A stretch of DNA of 64,000 nucleotides from Hydractinia symbiolongicarpus (Eukaryota; Cnidaria; Hydrozoa; Anthoathecata; Hydractiniidae), in the NCBI RefSeq assembly GCF_029227915.1, contig NC_079886.1:15724501-15788500 (forward strand), written 5' to 3'. Positions 1-10,179 of this stretch are shown here, piece after piece. The notes beneath the pieces are model-generated. The model was not told where the DNA came from. It saw only the letters and a program-made list of their open reading frames with translations, and did not search any database. A program made the translations under genes and the position numbers. Every line of letters begins with the position of its first letter. The first letter of the stretch is position 1.

Positions 1-119
1 TCAATGTGCGAGTCCGTAGACACGTACAAGCCCTGATGCTCCAAGTTGGTTACACTAAGTGCCCATTCTCCCCTGTTACTTTTGTACTTTGCCTTGGGGT
101 TATACGAATACATGTTCAT
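1..119 (-). pseudogene. 5' end of a conserved Polinton-associated protein (inverted copy)
   Basis: Reading leftward from the ATG at 119, the first codons match the N-termini of the + strand genes at 2052 and 34842, including a shared NPKAKYKSNRGEW stretch. The gene runs off the window. It diverges from the penton-like gene at 138 with an 18-bp gap, the same arrangement as in the other two copies. The function of the family is unknown to me. Confidence 0.7.
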
Positions 120-137
120 CCTTTCTTAAAACAAAGG

Positions 138-633
138 ATGAAACAACTGTACATCACCGATATCGAAAAGATTTCGATATTTGAGGACTACCTAGGGCAG
201 GACACTCGTATGGCTCTGACATCGATCAGTATACAACCTATATGGCTGAACCTGTATAGTAACAACGAGTTTACTATACGTAAGGTAGGGCCCGATCAGA
301 GGGTGACTCGGATCGAGATCCTGAATGGTTTGTACAGAACAGAGGATTTGGCGTCCATTGTGAATAACCAAACAGAGGACAAGATTAAGCTTTTTGTCCT
401 GAAAATGGACTCTGGAGACTCCGTGTCAGTGATGGGTACTCGGTAGTGATAAATCGACAATTGCAAGAACTCTTAGGACTGCCCTGCGATCCCGCAAAAA
501 AGTACTATATGAAGGGCGACTATGATGCATACTACAGGACCGATGTTTACCATAGATTCAGACTCGTTTGTCCGCAGTTGGATGAAGACAACTGCCTGCT
601 TGATGGCAAAAAGTCTAAAATGCTGGCCTTGAG
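138..633 (+). pseudogene. Penton-like (minor capsid candidate) protein, truncated
   Basis: The start at 138 gives MKQLYITDIEK, matching the genes that start at 2033(-) and 34818(-). The family has a strand-rich pattern with a central LYRTEDLASIVNN segment and a later LQELLGL motif, like the NGxYxxxxL...LxxLLGF layout of penton/minor-capsid proteins in Polintons and adintoviruses. Assignment to that class is inference from pattern only. The frame shifts near 440, and the 3' end is cut at about 633, where the sequence switches to the end of another element gene. The last ~35 codons seen in the copy at 34145-34818 are missing. Confidence 0.55.
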
Positions 634-645
634 GATTAAAAAACC

Positions 646-682
646 ATATATTTTATAGGCCATACAAGACCTATAAAATATA
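646..682. terminator. Conserved hairpin between convergent element genes (copy A)
   Basis: An inverted repeat with arms TATATTTTATAGG and CCTATAAAATATA encloses a ~10-nt loop. The same hairpin occurs at 33448-33484, where it lies between the 3' ends of two convergent genes. A role in bidirectional transcript end formation is inference. Confidence 0.5.
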
Positions 683-755
683 AATATAAATTAGGAGCTG
701 TAAACAGGAGGTGTGTCTACATAGTGCTTGCATACTGTAGAGATTGTAGTTTTTT

Positions 756-1365
756 TTAAATTTCGTCTTTTCCCTCTTCTCGGCCATAAGCAACTAACTT
801 GGCACGCTCTTGTTCCTTGATACTATTCACAATCCTGTTAAAACGCTGCCGCATCTGTTCCTTCAAAAGCATATACCTCTGCTTTTCACGGCTAATCAGG
901 CTGTACTGGTAGTTACTAACCACAACGTTTTCTACTGCCTTCGAGATGAGATCAACAACAGAGTTCAATTTACTTTCAGCGAGTAGCCTGATGCCCTCAT
1001 GTTTTTTCGATTTAACACGGAGCCTTTTTGAAGCGTTCCGGAGACCGGCTTGACCTATCCCAGCCGCAATCGCGATTCCCCCCATGGCACGGCCAAGGGA
1101 ACCCCCATGCCTGAGGCCATTGCTCCTATCCCAAGCCCGGACGTAATCACGCCTATACCGAGCAGTCCATGGTCGCAGAAGCGTACCCACGTATCATACA
1201 TTTTAAATTTCTTCGCAAGCGTGTTCCGCTCCTTTATTTCATTTCGCAGATGTATCTTTATTTCCTCGATTTTTTAAGTCTGTAAACCTGTCCTTCATCC
1301 TGTATATCAGAGCCTTGCGCAGGCGCACTCGGTAAATTTGGGTACAGCTTACCTATATCGCTCAT
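756..1365 (-). pseudogene. Polinton-associated membrane protein (homolog of 33515-34144), frameshifted
   Basis: The start at 1365 reads MSDI, as in the intact copy at 34144. The central Gly/Ala-rich hydrophobic stretch (around 1050-1190) and the helical C-terminal half (VDLISKAVENVVVSNY) are recognisable. The frame is broken at least once in the first third, so the longest open stretch covers only 756-1190. Its start overlaps the stop region of the penton-like gene (1368-2033), with AATAAAG directly before the ATG. The role is unknown; the hydrophobic core suggests a virion or membrane protein. Confidence 0.65.
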
Positions 1366-1367
1366 CT

Positions 1368-2033
1368 TTATTCTATGAGGATCTGCATCGTAACGTTCGT
1401 AACGTTCTTCTCATGGTGATATACGTCTGTAAGCATAAACTCCAGACGATCTGTGCTACCCTTAAGTGGAAGGTAAACAGGGGTGTTAAAACTCCAGGTT
1501 AAAATATCCCCCAAGCGTTCAATTCTTTGGTGGGAAGTAATGCCAGAACTTTAGACTTTTTGCCATCCAATAGGCAGTCGTCCTCGTCCAATTGCGGACA
1601 AACGAGTCTCAATCTTTGATAAATATTGGTCATATAATAGGCATCGTAGTCGCCCTTCATATAATACTTTTATGAAGGCTCGTAGGACAGCCCCAACAGC
1701 TCTTGTAATTGTCGATTCATCACCACTGAGTACCCATCACTGACACGGAGCCTGCAGTAGCCATTTATCAGTACGAAGAGTTTAATCTTATCTTCTGCCT
1801 GGCTATTCACAACAGTCGCAATATCTTCTATCCTGCATAAACCACTCAGGATGTCGATCCGAGTCACCCTCTGGTCAGGCCCCACTTTACGTATAGTAAA
1901 CTCTGTATTGCTATACCAATTCAACCATCCAGGTCGAATACTTATCGATTTCAGAGCTATACGAGTGTCCTGTCCAAGGTAGTCTTCAAATATAGTAGGC
2001 TTCTCGATATCGGTGATATACAGTTGTTTCATC
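1368..2033 (-). pseudogene. Penton-like protein, frameshifted
   Basis: The gene starts at 2033 (MKQLYITDIEK) and ends with LIE-stop at 1368, matching the ends of the copy at 34145-34818. The FTIRKVGPDQRVTRI and LQELLGL segments are shared by all three copies in the window. The frame is lost near 1670. The gene is divergent from the + strand gene at 2052, with only 18 bp between the two start codons, and is followed within 5 bp by the membrane-protein gene, so the three probably formed one compact expression unit. The penton class is inferred from pattern. Confidence 0.6.
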
Positions 2034-2051
2034 CTTCGTTTTAAAACAAAG

Positions 2052-2692
2052 ATGAATATATGCTCATACAACCCCAAGGCAAAGTACAAAAGTAACAGGG
2101 GAGAATGGCCACTTGGTGTAACCAAATTGAAACATCAGGATCTCTATTTGGGTACAGAATCACATACATCTGTGGTATTCCCCGAGTTTACCAAGTATGC
2201 CATAAAGGTTCCAACAACCTACCTTGATGACCCCGTTCAACTGGGCTGGAAAGGGCAGGTGCTGGACTATTGGAATATCCAGGTCAATTTCGCTACCCAT
2301 TGCGCCACAAAATTTATTATGCCTACAAGTCAAGGTTTGACATCTGAAGGATTGACCAAGCTAAGCGAGAGTGTCAGGGTTTACGTGGTCTTATTGCTGA
2401 GGTCTGAGGCATTGGCCAAGGCATCCCTGATTGGCTCCGGTGCCGACAACTACACGGCAAGGCAAATTTTGTCGCAGAAGTTCGAGGCCATGATCGAACG
2501 TCAGGAGAATGTAACTCATGACATCACCGAATTCCAGAAGGTGTTGCAGTATGCCAGAACTCCTGCAAATTTTGCGTTATGCATGGCGTGTACATGCTAC
2601 CTTCCGATATGAATTTACGCATAGGCAAAATCGTAGGGTATAACAACAACATCCTCATAGCGCCCGCAAATGCAATTATTGGTATCCGGCTT
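2052..2692 (+). pseudogene. Conserved Polinton-associated protein of unknown function, internal deletion
   Basis: The N-terminus NPKAKYKSNRGEW, the DYWNIQVNFATHC motif, TSQGLTSEGLTKLSES and the C-terminal NLRIGKIVGYNN motif all match the copy at 34842-35735. About 290 bp between FATHC and the TSQGL region are missing here, and the frame shifts again near 2578. I recognise the family only as a recurrent neighbour of capsid genes in cnidarian Polintons. No enzymatic motif is visible, so a structural role is a guess. Confidence 0.6.
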
Positions 2693-2948
2693 GACCTGAA
2701 TAACAAACCTGTTGTGAGGCATGCATCTGTCGCACCCCTTAAGCATACTGAAAAAACACCTCCTATACCTCCAAAGCATACCACACCTCCTATACATACT
2801 CCTGATCATACTATACAGGCTATAACATCCATACATACATGCTACATCGCCTCATATACCCGAACAACCACCACATGAGGATGTCAAGACTGCCATGATC
2901 ATAACAGGGGTCGGTCTCATCCTTGCATATCTATGGCTCAAAAAATAG
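2690..2948 (+). pseudogene. Pro/His/Thr-rich protein with C-terminal membrane helix
   Basis: Short PPKHTTPP-like repeats occupy the first part. After a frame change the gene ends in a hydrophobic helix, AMIITGVGLILAYLWLKK, immediately before the stop at 2948, which is a typical tail anchor. The copy at 35732-35995 keeps the repeats but not the helix. In that copy the ATG overlaps the stop of the upstream gene (ATGA); here the ATG has become CTG. The function is unknown. Confidence 0.5.
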
Positions 2949-2950
2949 GT

Positions 2951-3806
2951 CTATTTCCTGATATAGAGCACAACAAAACTAGAGGCTGCTGCAATTGCAA
3001 TGTACAGATGCTTAGCCACGTATTCCACCATAGTTGACGCTACCCTCAGAAAGAAGGAGACTACCGTACCGATAATACCGGGTAATGCAGTACCTGTCTT
3101 GCCCGCAAGATATTTCTGCATTCTTAATATTTTTGTTATACGAAGTTATCTTATGTTCTAAGCTTTTAATGTTACCTTGATAGGTTTGAAGTTCAAGGTT
3201 AAGTCCATTTAATTCACGCTTGGTGAATTTAGAAAATGAAGTTTCTTCTGTAAGTGTTCCTGCATCATGTACAACCCTCTTGATATTATCTATAGTTTTC
3301 ATCTGAATGATCTCACCCGGGTGCTTCTCACCTTCATTAACAATAAAATCAACCTCCATCGCGAGTTTCCGGACCGCTTCCGTCTTGTTTGGCGTAGAGA
3401 CATAGCTGATAAAGCCCATATCTCGAATATCTTGAGCCGTAAGGCCATAATTTTTTAATGTACTTAACGCAAGGAACCCGACCCCATTCTCCTTTGTAAG
3501 CCTTATATTTTTGAAAAAAAGCTGTTCCCCTTCAAGCTCGAAGTTACCATTGATCACGTTTTTATCTACCCGAGTTTCATCCAGAGGTCCCAGGTTCCAA
3601 TTATTATTAATATGTATATAAAAATCACTTACCTCTTTTTGTAGTACAGATTTCGTCATTCTGTCACGTGAACCTCCCTGCTGTTGTTGTTTTCCAGGCG
3701 TTGAAGTCCCCGATGTTCCAGGGAGTTGCGTCGATTGCTGTGTGTCTTCACCCTCATCATGCCTGCCCATATCCTTCTCAGGTGTAAATGCTGGATTATC
3801 AGCCAT
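2951..3806 (-). pseudogene. MADNP-type coiled-coil protein with C-terminal membrane region
   Basis: The gene starts MADNPAFTPEKD at 3806, followed by a low-complexity acidic and Gln/Gly-rich linker (PGTSGTSTPG) and a helical, charged middle with coiled-coil character (about residues 195-230). Around 3120 the frame slips. The next frame runs through a Gly/Ala-rich hydrophobic segment to a stop at 2951. It is divergent from the capsid gene with a 31-bp gap. It is the longest near-intact reading frame of copy A. The homolog at about 36000-36852 is much more damaged. No catalytic motif is visible; a structural or assembly role is inferred from its pairing with the capsid gene. Confidence 0.6.
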
Positions 3807-3837
3807 TTATTACAACATTTTCCATATATAATAAACA
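3807..3837. promoter_or_regulatory. Bidirectional promoter between coiled-coil and capsid genes
   Basis: Only 31 bp separate the two divergent start codons. ACATTTTCC and TATAATAAA are shared with the 30-bp gap at 36853-36882. AATAAA-type hexamers abut both ATGs. The promoter role is inferred from geometry and conservation. Confidence 0.5.
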
Positions 3838-4692
3838 ATGAGCATATACGGAACTTTAATGGATCCCAATGTGGAGGCCAAGCAGCTACTAGGTATGAAA
3901 GGACGCCGTCAATGCGTCCAAATCTCGAAAAACCCCTCAACGATCAACCAGAACGAGGACCTGTGCATTGATATCCCCAACATGCCTCAGAATGATGTCA
4001 TTTTTCCGGGTAGTCTCAAGCTTCTATTTGATCTGACGCTGACGGGAACAAACACCAAGCGTACCATTGTCACCAATATAGGCAAAAGCCTGGTGAAAAA
4101 TCTACGTATTACTTTGAACGGCAAAGAGGTCTAGAATATAAGCGACTAAAATATCCCTGCCGTGTACCGGGACTTGTGATTAACAAAATTTTATAGGGAC
4201 AACAACCTAATTCTCCAAGGCATTAATCCGAACGACGGAACGATCAGAGCCACACAGGTCAAAGCTAGTGACCACGTGGGGAACGATGAAGAGAAGACCA
4301 TCGTGGCCGCCTATGGGAACACTTTCTACGTGCCCTTGGGAAGAATGTTTGAGTTGACCCGGGACCTCCCATTCTACCCGGCGGGCCTCCATGACAGGCT
4401 GCAATTCGTCATACATTTTGCGGCTCATGCAGATGTTATAAAAGATGGGGCTACGGCAGTCTCGGGGAGCACAGGAGCCAAGGCAGCCGACGCTGCCTAC
4501 AAAATTACGAATATCAGGTTGCAGTTTGATAAACACACTCATGATGGCCTCGCGAGCGCCATGATGTCCTGGTATGCGAGATTTGCTTGCCCATATGAAA
4601 GAGTACTTAGAATGAAGGTAGTCACCATGAAAAAAAATGATACCAGTTCTAGGACCAAATGGATAGATGGCATGCGTTTTGCGGAAAAATAA
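3838..4692 (+). pseudogene. Polinton-like major capsid protein, truncated
   Basis: The ATG at 3838 opens a frame colinear with the gene at 36883-38100 (shared TIVTNIGKSLVKNLRITLNG-type block). In-frame stops appear near 4132 and around 4147-4180. A second open stretch at 4276-4692 holds VAAYGNTFYVPLG and YARFACPYERVLR. The last third of the gene seen in copy B is missing and the relic stops here. By family knowledge this would be the double-jelly-roll capsid protein. That assignment rests on gene context and pattern, not on a search. Confidence 0.65.
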
Positions 4693-5280
4693 TGTTTTTC
4701 GAATTTTATGTGTTCTATTCGGTTAAAGTACTTGAAGTACCTAGCATTTATTTTATTTTATTAAAGAAGAAAGGTAGATTGTTCTAATATTTTTTATTAC
4801 AGTAAACTTAAATTTTACAAAAAAAGTTATAATAATTTAAAAAATGATAAAATACAATTTTTTTAAAAAAACTGTGGAAGCCATTTTAATTTTGTCCGCG
4901 GTTCGACCGTAGCGAAACAGCCGTCAAAGAAAAAAATCGTGTTGGACGATGTTGGATGAAGTTTGATCGCCGTCAAACATTCCATCCAACATTTTTGGCA
5001 AGATCAAAGGAACTCTCTATCTGAGTTGCGTGAATTTTCATATTGGATGGTTTGGTGGTACTTTTCATCCAACATATAAAAATCCCGCGAACTTCGAACG
5101 TTGATGATATCAGATGGGATATTTCATTAAGGAGGAAATCGAAACCCCCACATCCATCCGAAACATTTTCCTAAATCCAAATCTGTCTTCGATCTTTAAT
5201 TCTTTAATGATATTACTAAAATATCCATTCTGTTCCCTCCTCTTTGCCAATCTCTTGTTTTTCCGCGGGTTGGTTTTTCA
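4693..5280. other. Gene-free stretch with GTTGGATG/CATCCAAC motifs
   Basis: I see no coding feature. At 4940-5075 several copies of GTTGGATG and its complement CATCCAAC occur, and the same motifs recur at 5769-5846 beyond the SINE. They look like debris of a palindromic MITE interrupted by the SINE pair. Confidence 0.35.
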
Positions 5281-5633
5281 TAGATAGATAGATAGATGTG
5301 CATATTTTACATGGCTAGCCTCACAAATATCGAGGGATATACCCTGTCTATTATTTCCAGGAGGGGCCATGGCTTAGATGGAGAGTCCTAGTGTATTTAA
5401 TGCTCATTTTGAGCGACGCAGACCCAGTTAGGGCCCGCGCTCTACTAGACAACTCCCGGCAACATCCAACGGCCCACACAATGTGCCATCTTCCCAATTT
5501 CCCTCACATGGCTTGGGTTAACCCGGGGCTATGGTAACATTCACTCGCCCATATGTTGAATCGCCGTCAAGAATAATCGAACCCCGGTCTCCCGCACAGA
5601 GTACGAGAGCTATAACCACTAATCAACGGCGCC
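5281..5633 (-). repeat. tRNA-derived SINE, full-length copy
   Basis: Read on the minus strand, 5631-5562 looks like a decayed tRNA. The CGCCGTT and GACGGCG ends pair as a 7-bp acceptor stem. It has a GATTAGTGGTTA box-A-like D arm, an anticodon-like stem-loop, and GGGGTTCGATT resembling a T arm/box B. A ~250-bp body follows, then a (ATCT)n tail at 5281-5297. Pol III transcription from the internal boxes would be the family's usual mode. Body family not identified. Confidence 0.7.
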
Positions 5634-5768
5634 ATTCATCGTCTGAATCGAGGAGTTTGTTCAGCAACATAAGCAGCACTGAAGAATTCCTTCCGTCCGC
5701 TTTGTTTTTCAGGAATGAATGAACTCTTATCGTTCGAATGTCTTTAAAAGCAGTCCCACAAACCTAAA

Positions 5769-5846
5769 ACTTTGCTTCATCCAACATGCATTTTTTTATC
5801 CAACATTTCATCAAACATGGGAAAAAAATGTTGGATGAAATGTTGC
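5769..5846. repeat. Palindromic GTTGGATGAAATGTTG repeat
   Basis: CATCCAACAT and ATGTTGGATG face each other around ATCCAACATTTCATC. This gives a short self-complementary block between the two SINEs, and its motifs match 4940-5075. Confidence 0.4.
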
Positions 5847-5850
5847 CCCC

Positions 5851-6166
5851 CGCCTGTACTCTGTGCGGGAGGCCGGGGTTCAATTCCTCTTAACGGCGAT
5901 TCAACATGGGCGAGTGAATTTTACCATACCCCGGGTTAACCCAAGCCATGTGAGGGAAATTGGGGAGATCGCTTCATGTGTAGGCCGTTGGATGTTGCCG
6001 GGATTTGTCTAGTAGAGCGCGGGCCCTAATTTGGTCTGCGTAGCTCAAAATGAGCAGTAATACTCTAGGACTGTCGATCTAAGCCCTGGCCCCTCCTGGA
6101 AATAATAGACAGGGTATATCCCTCGATTTTAGTGAGGCTAGCCATGTAAAATATGCACATCTATCT
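5851..6166 (+). repeat. tRNA-derived SINE, second copy (5' truncated)
   Basis: This copy lies opposite to 5281-5633 and is alignable over about 310 bp, including the blocks GGGTTAACCCAAGCCATG, GTCTAGTAGAGCGCGGGCC and GACAGGGTATATCCCTCGAT. It begins inside the anticodon arm, so box A is lost, and ends in a short CATCTATCT tail. The two copies form a head-to-head inverted pair with a ~220-bp spacer. Confidence 0.7.
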
Positions 6167-6179
6167 GGTGTAGTGAAAG

Positions 6180-7195
6180 TCAGCTATAGCCTAGTTTCCA
6201 TGGTATTTGATCATGTAAAGACAACTTTATAAGGAGAGGGTGAAATATTTGAAACAAGTTTATTAATTGAAACAAGTCATTATTTTAAGCTGTGAGCTTA
6301 AAAATGAAACGATGTGGGAGAGAATGGAATACAAATTGGTAACAATTCCGAAACTATTTTAAAAGGAATCCAGAAACAAGTAAAACAACAGTTATATATA
6401 CCTTATTCCAGGAAATCATGAGGCATAAAAAAATAAACCAGATTTTAAAATTTCGCGTTAATTAAACGCCCCTTCCTTATTAAAGTGTAAGGTAATACCA
6501 GGACTTTTAAAAAGTTACTAGAGGTAATTTAAAACCTGTATAGCTATATATATAAAGTTTATATGTATATATTTTTCTAGCAATTGCAATATTAACCCCA
6601 CACACGCATACTTCGCTCTCCAATACAGCTCACCCCCTGATGTGATTGGCAGGCTGTAGGTTTTGAAGAAAACAAGAGAAAAAGCTTGTCAATAACCAAT
6701 TCTCAAAAAAAGATAAACATATTTCCTGATTTGCTTTTTTTGAATTCTTTTCGCAAGTTAATTATGGTATTTAAATTCCTTTTTACAAGTTGCTTAAGCA
6801 CTTGCATTAATTTGCTTTTTAATTTCATGCTTCATTAATTTCCTGAAATAAGGTAGATCTCAAGCCAATCATGGCAACATTTTTTTAACTTTCCCTAAAC
6901 AATCTACAGTGATGTGTTTGTTTCCTGCAATCCCAGCATGTTTTTTTAGAAATTGTTGATGTGTGATAAACATGTGTTATGTTAGAAGCATTTTTAAAGG
7001 GATTTGAACTAAAACAAATTTTACAAAGTGTTGAAACAAAATAAATTTTGTTTTTTTGAAACGATTTGAAACAATTTTGTTGTATACAGATTGTTTCAAA
7101 TAAAATATTATACGAATTGAAACAATTATTTTTGAAAAGATTGTACTAACCTTTATGCTACTTTCTTGTTTTCCAATTACTTGATACCCTGTGAA
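6180..7195. other. Gene-free AT-rich stretch with scattered TTGAAACAA motifs
   Basis: No gene is recognised. TTGAAACAA and its complement occur repeatedly (about 6248-6285 and 7010-7130), resembling the inner part of the Harbinger terminal repeat at 14122. This may be debris of a related MITE. Confidence 0.3.
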
Positions 7196-7797
7196 GCTAT
7201 CATCATCATCATCATCATCATCATCATTCTCGGCTTAACGTCCGTTTTCCATGCTAGCATGGGTTGGACGGGGTATATTAATGACCCTCTTCCAATCTGA
7301 TCTAGACTGTGTTAGATCTAAACTCAACTTCCTCTGTATCAAGTCTGTCCTTATAACCTCCTGCCAAGTCTTTCTCGGTCTGCCTCTGGGCTTTGCCCCA
7401 GGAACTATTAAGTCCTCCTCCATTCTTTTCAAGTGCCCCAGCCAATTCAATCTTCTTATCTGGATAACATCTTTAATTATACGGAGACTTAGCCTGCTTC
7501 TTAGCTCATCTGAACTCTTTCTGTCTCTCAGACTGGCGTTACACATCCACCTAACCCTTCTCATATCATTCCTTTCTAAACGGTCAAGATCAACATAACA
7601 CTTCTTACACATATACAACCTACCTTTTACCTCAATTGACAGGACTCTGCTAGTCAACAAAGGAAGTAACTCTCTGAACTTTTTCCAAGCAGAACCTATC
7701 CTGCAAGTAACACTTCTTCCAACACCCCCTTCAATGCCCAACATATCACCTAAGTAACAGAAGTTCTCAACTATCTCTAACGAGCCACTGTTGTATC
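7196..7797 (-). mobile_element. 5'-truncated LINE fragment (RTE-like C-terminus)
   Basis: On the minus strand the ORF at 7744-7235 matches the C-terminal part of the LINE at 54385-57740 (DRLERNDM, WMCNASLRDRKSS, GRPRKTWQEV, PTHASMENGR). The + strand edge is an (ATC)n run at 7200-7228, which is the element's 3' trinucleotide tail. Relative to the long copy it has small internal deletions near 7404 and 7592. The 5' truncation point is about 7797. Confidence 0.85.
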
Positions 7798-8212
7798 AGA
7801 AATTGAAAATACTTTAAAATCATGGTCATCATTGCGATTTTTTCTCAAGAGTGTTTGGGAACCTCAGAAGTTTTTAGTAGCATAATCAGGTTACAAATCA
7901 CCTAGTTAGTCTACAATGTGTTTCCTAACTAGGTTATGTGGCTTATAATTAGGTCACCATAGTCTAATTAGGTGTTTAGCCTGACTATTTTATTCTTAGG
8001 CACCTATTGTGCATGTCAGTTAAAAGGAAGTTTAACAAAAATCCTCCTTGTATCTTTAGCATATATACCTGAAATTATATCCATGTTATGTTGTAAAAAT
8101 AGTATTTTCTATGTAAATTAACCACTGTTGTAGCCAGAGAATAAAGTTTAGTGTAAACTCAAAGTCAAACAGCTGTATTTAAGTACACAACATTGTGCAA
8201 CCCAAATAATAA
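7798..8212. other. Gene-free stretch
   Basis: I see no coding or structured feature beyond AT-rich sequence and scattered AACTAGGT-like words. Confidence 0.3.
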
Positions 8213-9435
8213 GGCGACTCCAACTTAATTAGTTGTTCTATGGGCCTGACTGACCCTAATTTTCACAAAAACAAAAAAATAATAATATTAAACAAAAATT
8301 TAAAAATTTTTAAAAAATAAAAATTGAAAAGGAACACCACATTTTCTCATCCCATCCTGTAAAAATATAATGAGCATAGAAGATAATCAATGTTATATGT
8401 TGTTGGTTGAATGTCAATCTACAATTATACCAAACAAGGAGAATCAATAGCGTTACTTAAGACCACCGTTGTTAAGGCCACTTGCAGTTGACTCTCTGTT
8501 CATGGTATTTTGTTGCGATTGTTATGACAAGCGTACTCTACCTTGTTTTTATTATTTTCCTAAATGGTATCAACTAAAGTGATTTATAACAAAAATTGGC
8601 TACTTTTGCTGAAATAGTTATAATGCAAGTGAAAAACAAGACACCCTCCTTTGTTATGATTATTTTAACAAAGAAAAATTACGCTTGCTAAAATGTAATA
8701 CTGAAAGACTTTTAGTCGATACCATTTAGGAAAAATAATAAAAACAAGGTAGAGTACACTTGTCGTAACACCCTCCTCCATTATGAATTTTGAATAAATA
8801 ATTTTATTGCTGCAAAAGACCTTGAATGTTGTCAACTAAACTATAGTCCGTAAAAATTTTTGCACTAAAATTTTTTTATAAGGCTGCGCAAAAAACATTA
8901 AAAGAACTCTATAAGATTTTATCAAAATAACTTTTCTGTTTTTTTAGTAGTAGTAGAAGAAGAATGCATTGCTGTATAAATTTCAAAATGGTGCAAGTAT
9001 AACTTGCTGTATGACTTTCAAAACAACAAGTATATGCTGTATAACCTTCAAAACAGCACAAGAATAATTCTTGCCGTATAACTTTCAAAACAACACAAGA
9101 AAGATTGTTTTCAGTATGCAAGTATTTTTATCTTTTTACCTTGACAGCTAGTTATTTTAAGAATTCAAAACAAGAGAACAAATTTATCAAAACAATTTTT
9201 CAGTGCAAGACAAATTATTATTTTCCTTCGCAACCAAAAAATATTAACTACTGCGTGCCTGATGCGAAAATACATGGAAAATATGCTTGTCGTACCACCC
9301 TTCTCTGTTGTTATTTTTTATAATTTTTTGTTGTTGCGACCATACATTCTCGATAAAATTTATTTTTATTTCGCTGACCGACCGTAAGGCACTACCACTT
9401 TGCCTGTAGAACAACTAATTAAGTTGTAGTCGCGT
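8213..9435. mobile_element. Non-autonomous terminal-inverted-repeat element
   Basis: The left end GGCGACTCCAACTTAATTAG is mirrored at the right end (complement of CTAATTAAGTTGTAGTCGC at 9416-9435), continuing through GTTGTTCTA. No transposase is visible inside. The left ~300 bp recur at 63595-63890 in the same orientation, which confirms a dispersed family. Superfamily and target duplication are unresolved. Confidence 0.6.
8519..8771. mobile_element. Nested palindromic MITE
   Basis: The arms at 8519-8579 and 8709-8771 are near-perfect inverted repeats of about 60 bp, sharing GTACTCTACCTTG, TTTTTATTATTTTCC and AAATGGTATC, around a ~130-bp centre. It sits inside the larger element at 8213-9435. 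Confidence 0.65.
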
Positions 9436-9602
9436 AATACCTAAAATTATTGAGAGTTAGACATACAATTAGGAAAAATTCCATGCAATTGCGGTATAAA
9501 TAGGGCAATGACTTAAGAAGTTATGCTAAAAATAAATCACAATTTTTTTCTCTAAATGCATAGTGTGGTGCAACTGTGTTTTAATAGTTGTAACAACCAT
9601 TA

Positions 9603-10045
9603 TATACTGTGTTTCCTTTAATAAATGCCACTGCATTTATTGAAAATCCCAGCTTTTGGATGCAGCATTTAATAAAAGAAAGTGCTCATTTGAGGGTGAC
9701 ATTTTTACAAAATAAGAAAATGAGATAGTCTTTAAACAATGTTTTTTTCTCCTAAAAACGTAACAAAAAATTGTTTGAAAATGTTATATAAAAAAGTCAA
9801 TATCACTGTCATCGTCAAAGTCCTCAATATTTGTATTTATTCTTAGCTGTGGAAAAACTTGTTTGTAGGAAACAAGTAAAAACTTCTTGTTTAATCTGTT
9901 TTCTAATAAACACCACTTCTTAAAATGTGACATTTATTACAAAGGAGGCGTTTATTAGGGGACAGCATTTATTACCAATGTTTGGCTAAAAGTGCAGTGT
10001 TTAATACAGGGCAGCATTTAACAGAGGGAGACGTTCATTACAGAA
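9603..10045. repeat. Degenerate GCATTTATT-type short repeats
   Basis: Words such as GCATTTATT, GCGTTTATTAGG, GACAGCATTTATTACC and GGCAGCATTTAACAG recur irregularly in both orientations. This looks like a decayed minisatellite or MITE lying just upstream of the F-box gene. Confidence 0.35.
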
Positions 10046-10179
10046 AATATGTTAGTGTGTTTTTACCTCAAATTCTGTTTAAACCAATTTGAACTGTTTA
10101 TTCTTGTTTGTTAGAAATTGCGACCATTTTATGGTCCAACAATATCTTATATTATATACTATATATAGTTCAACGAAGT

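Larger units (their letters stand above)
1..4692. mobile_element. Rearranged relic of a Polinton/Maverick-like element (copy A)
   Basis: The gene block matches 33.4-38.0 kb of the better preserved element at 32023-44823 in gene content, order and strand: membrane protein (-), penton-like (-), conserved protein (+), Pro/His-rich protein (+), coiled-coil protein (-), capsid protein (+). To the left, 1 to about 633 carries the same penton-like/conserved-protein gene pair in the opposite orientation, so two partial copies are fused head to head. The block ends inside the capsid gene near 4692; integrase and polymerase are missing. Every gene has frameshifts or stops. The left edge lies outside the window. 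Confidence 0.85.

Noticed and set aside
5562-5631. Possible functional tRNA gene on the minus strand
   Set aside because: The T arm and anticodon loop are degenerate and the sequence continues into a repeated body with an (ATCT)n tail, so it is a SINE head.
7130-7598. Plus-strand open frame of 115 codons over the LINE fragment
   Set aside because: It mirrors the minus-strand LINE frame; the same mirror frame appears at 57130-57699 and 59146-59643.
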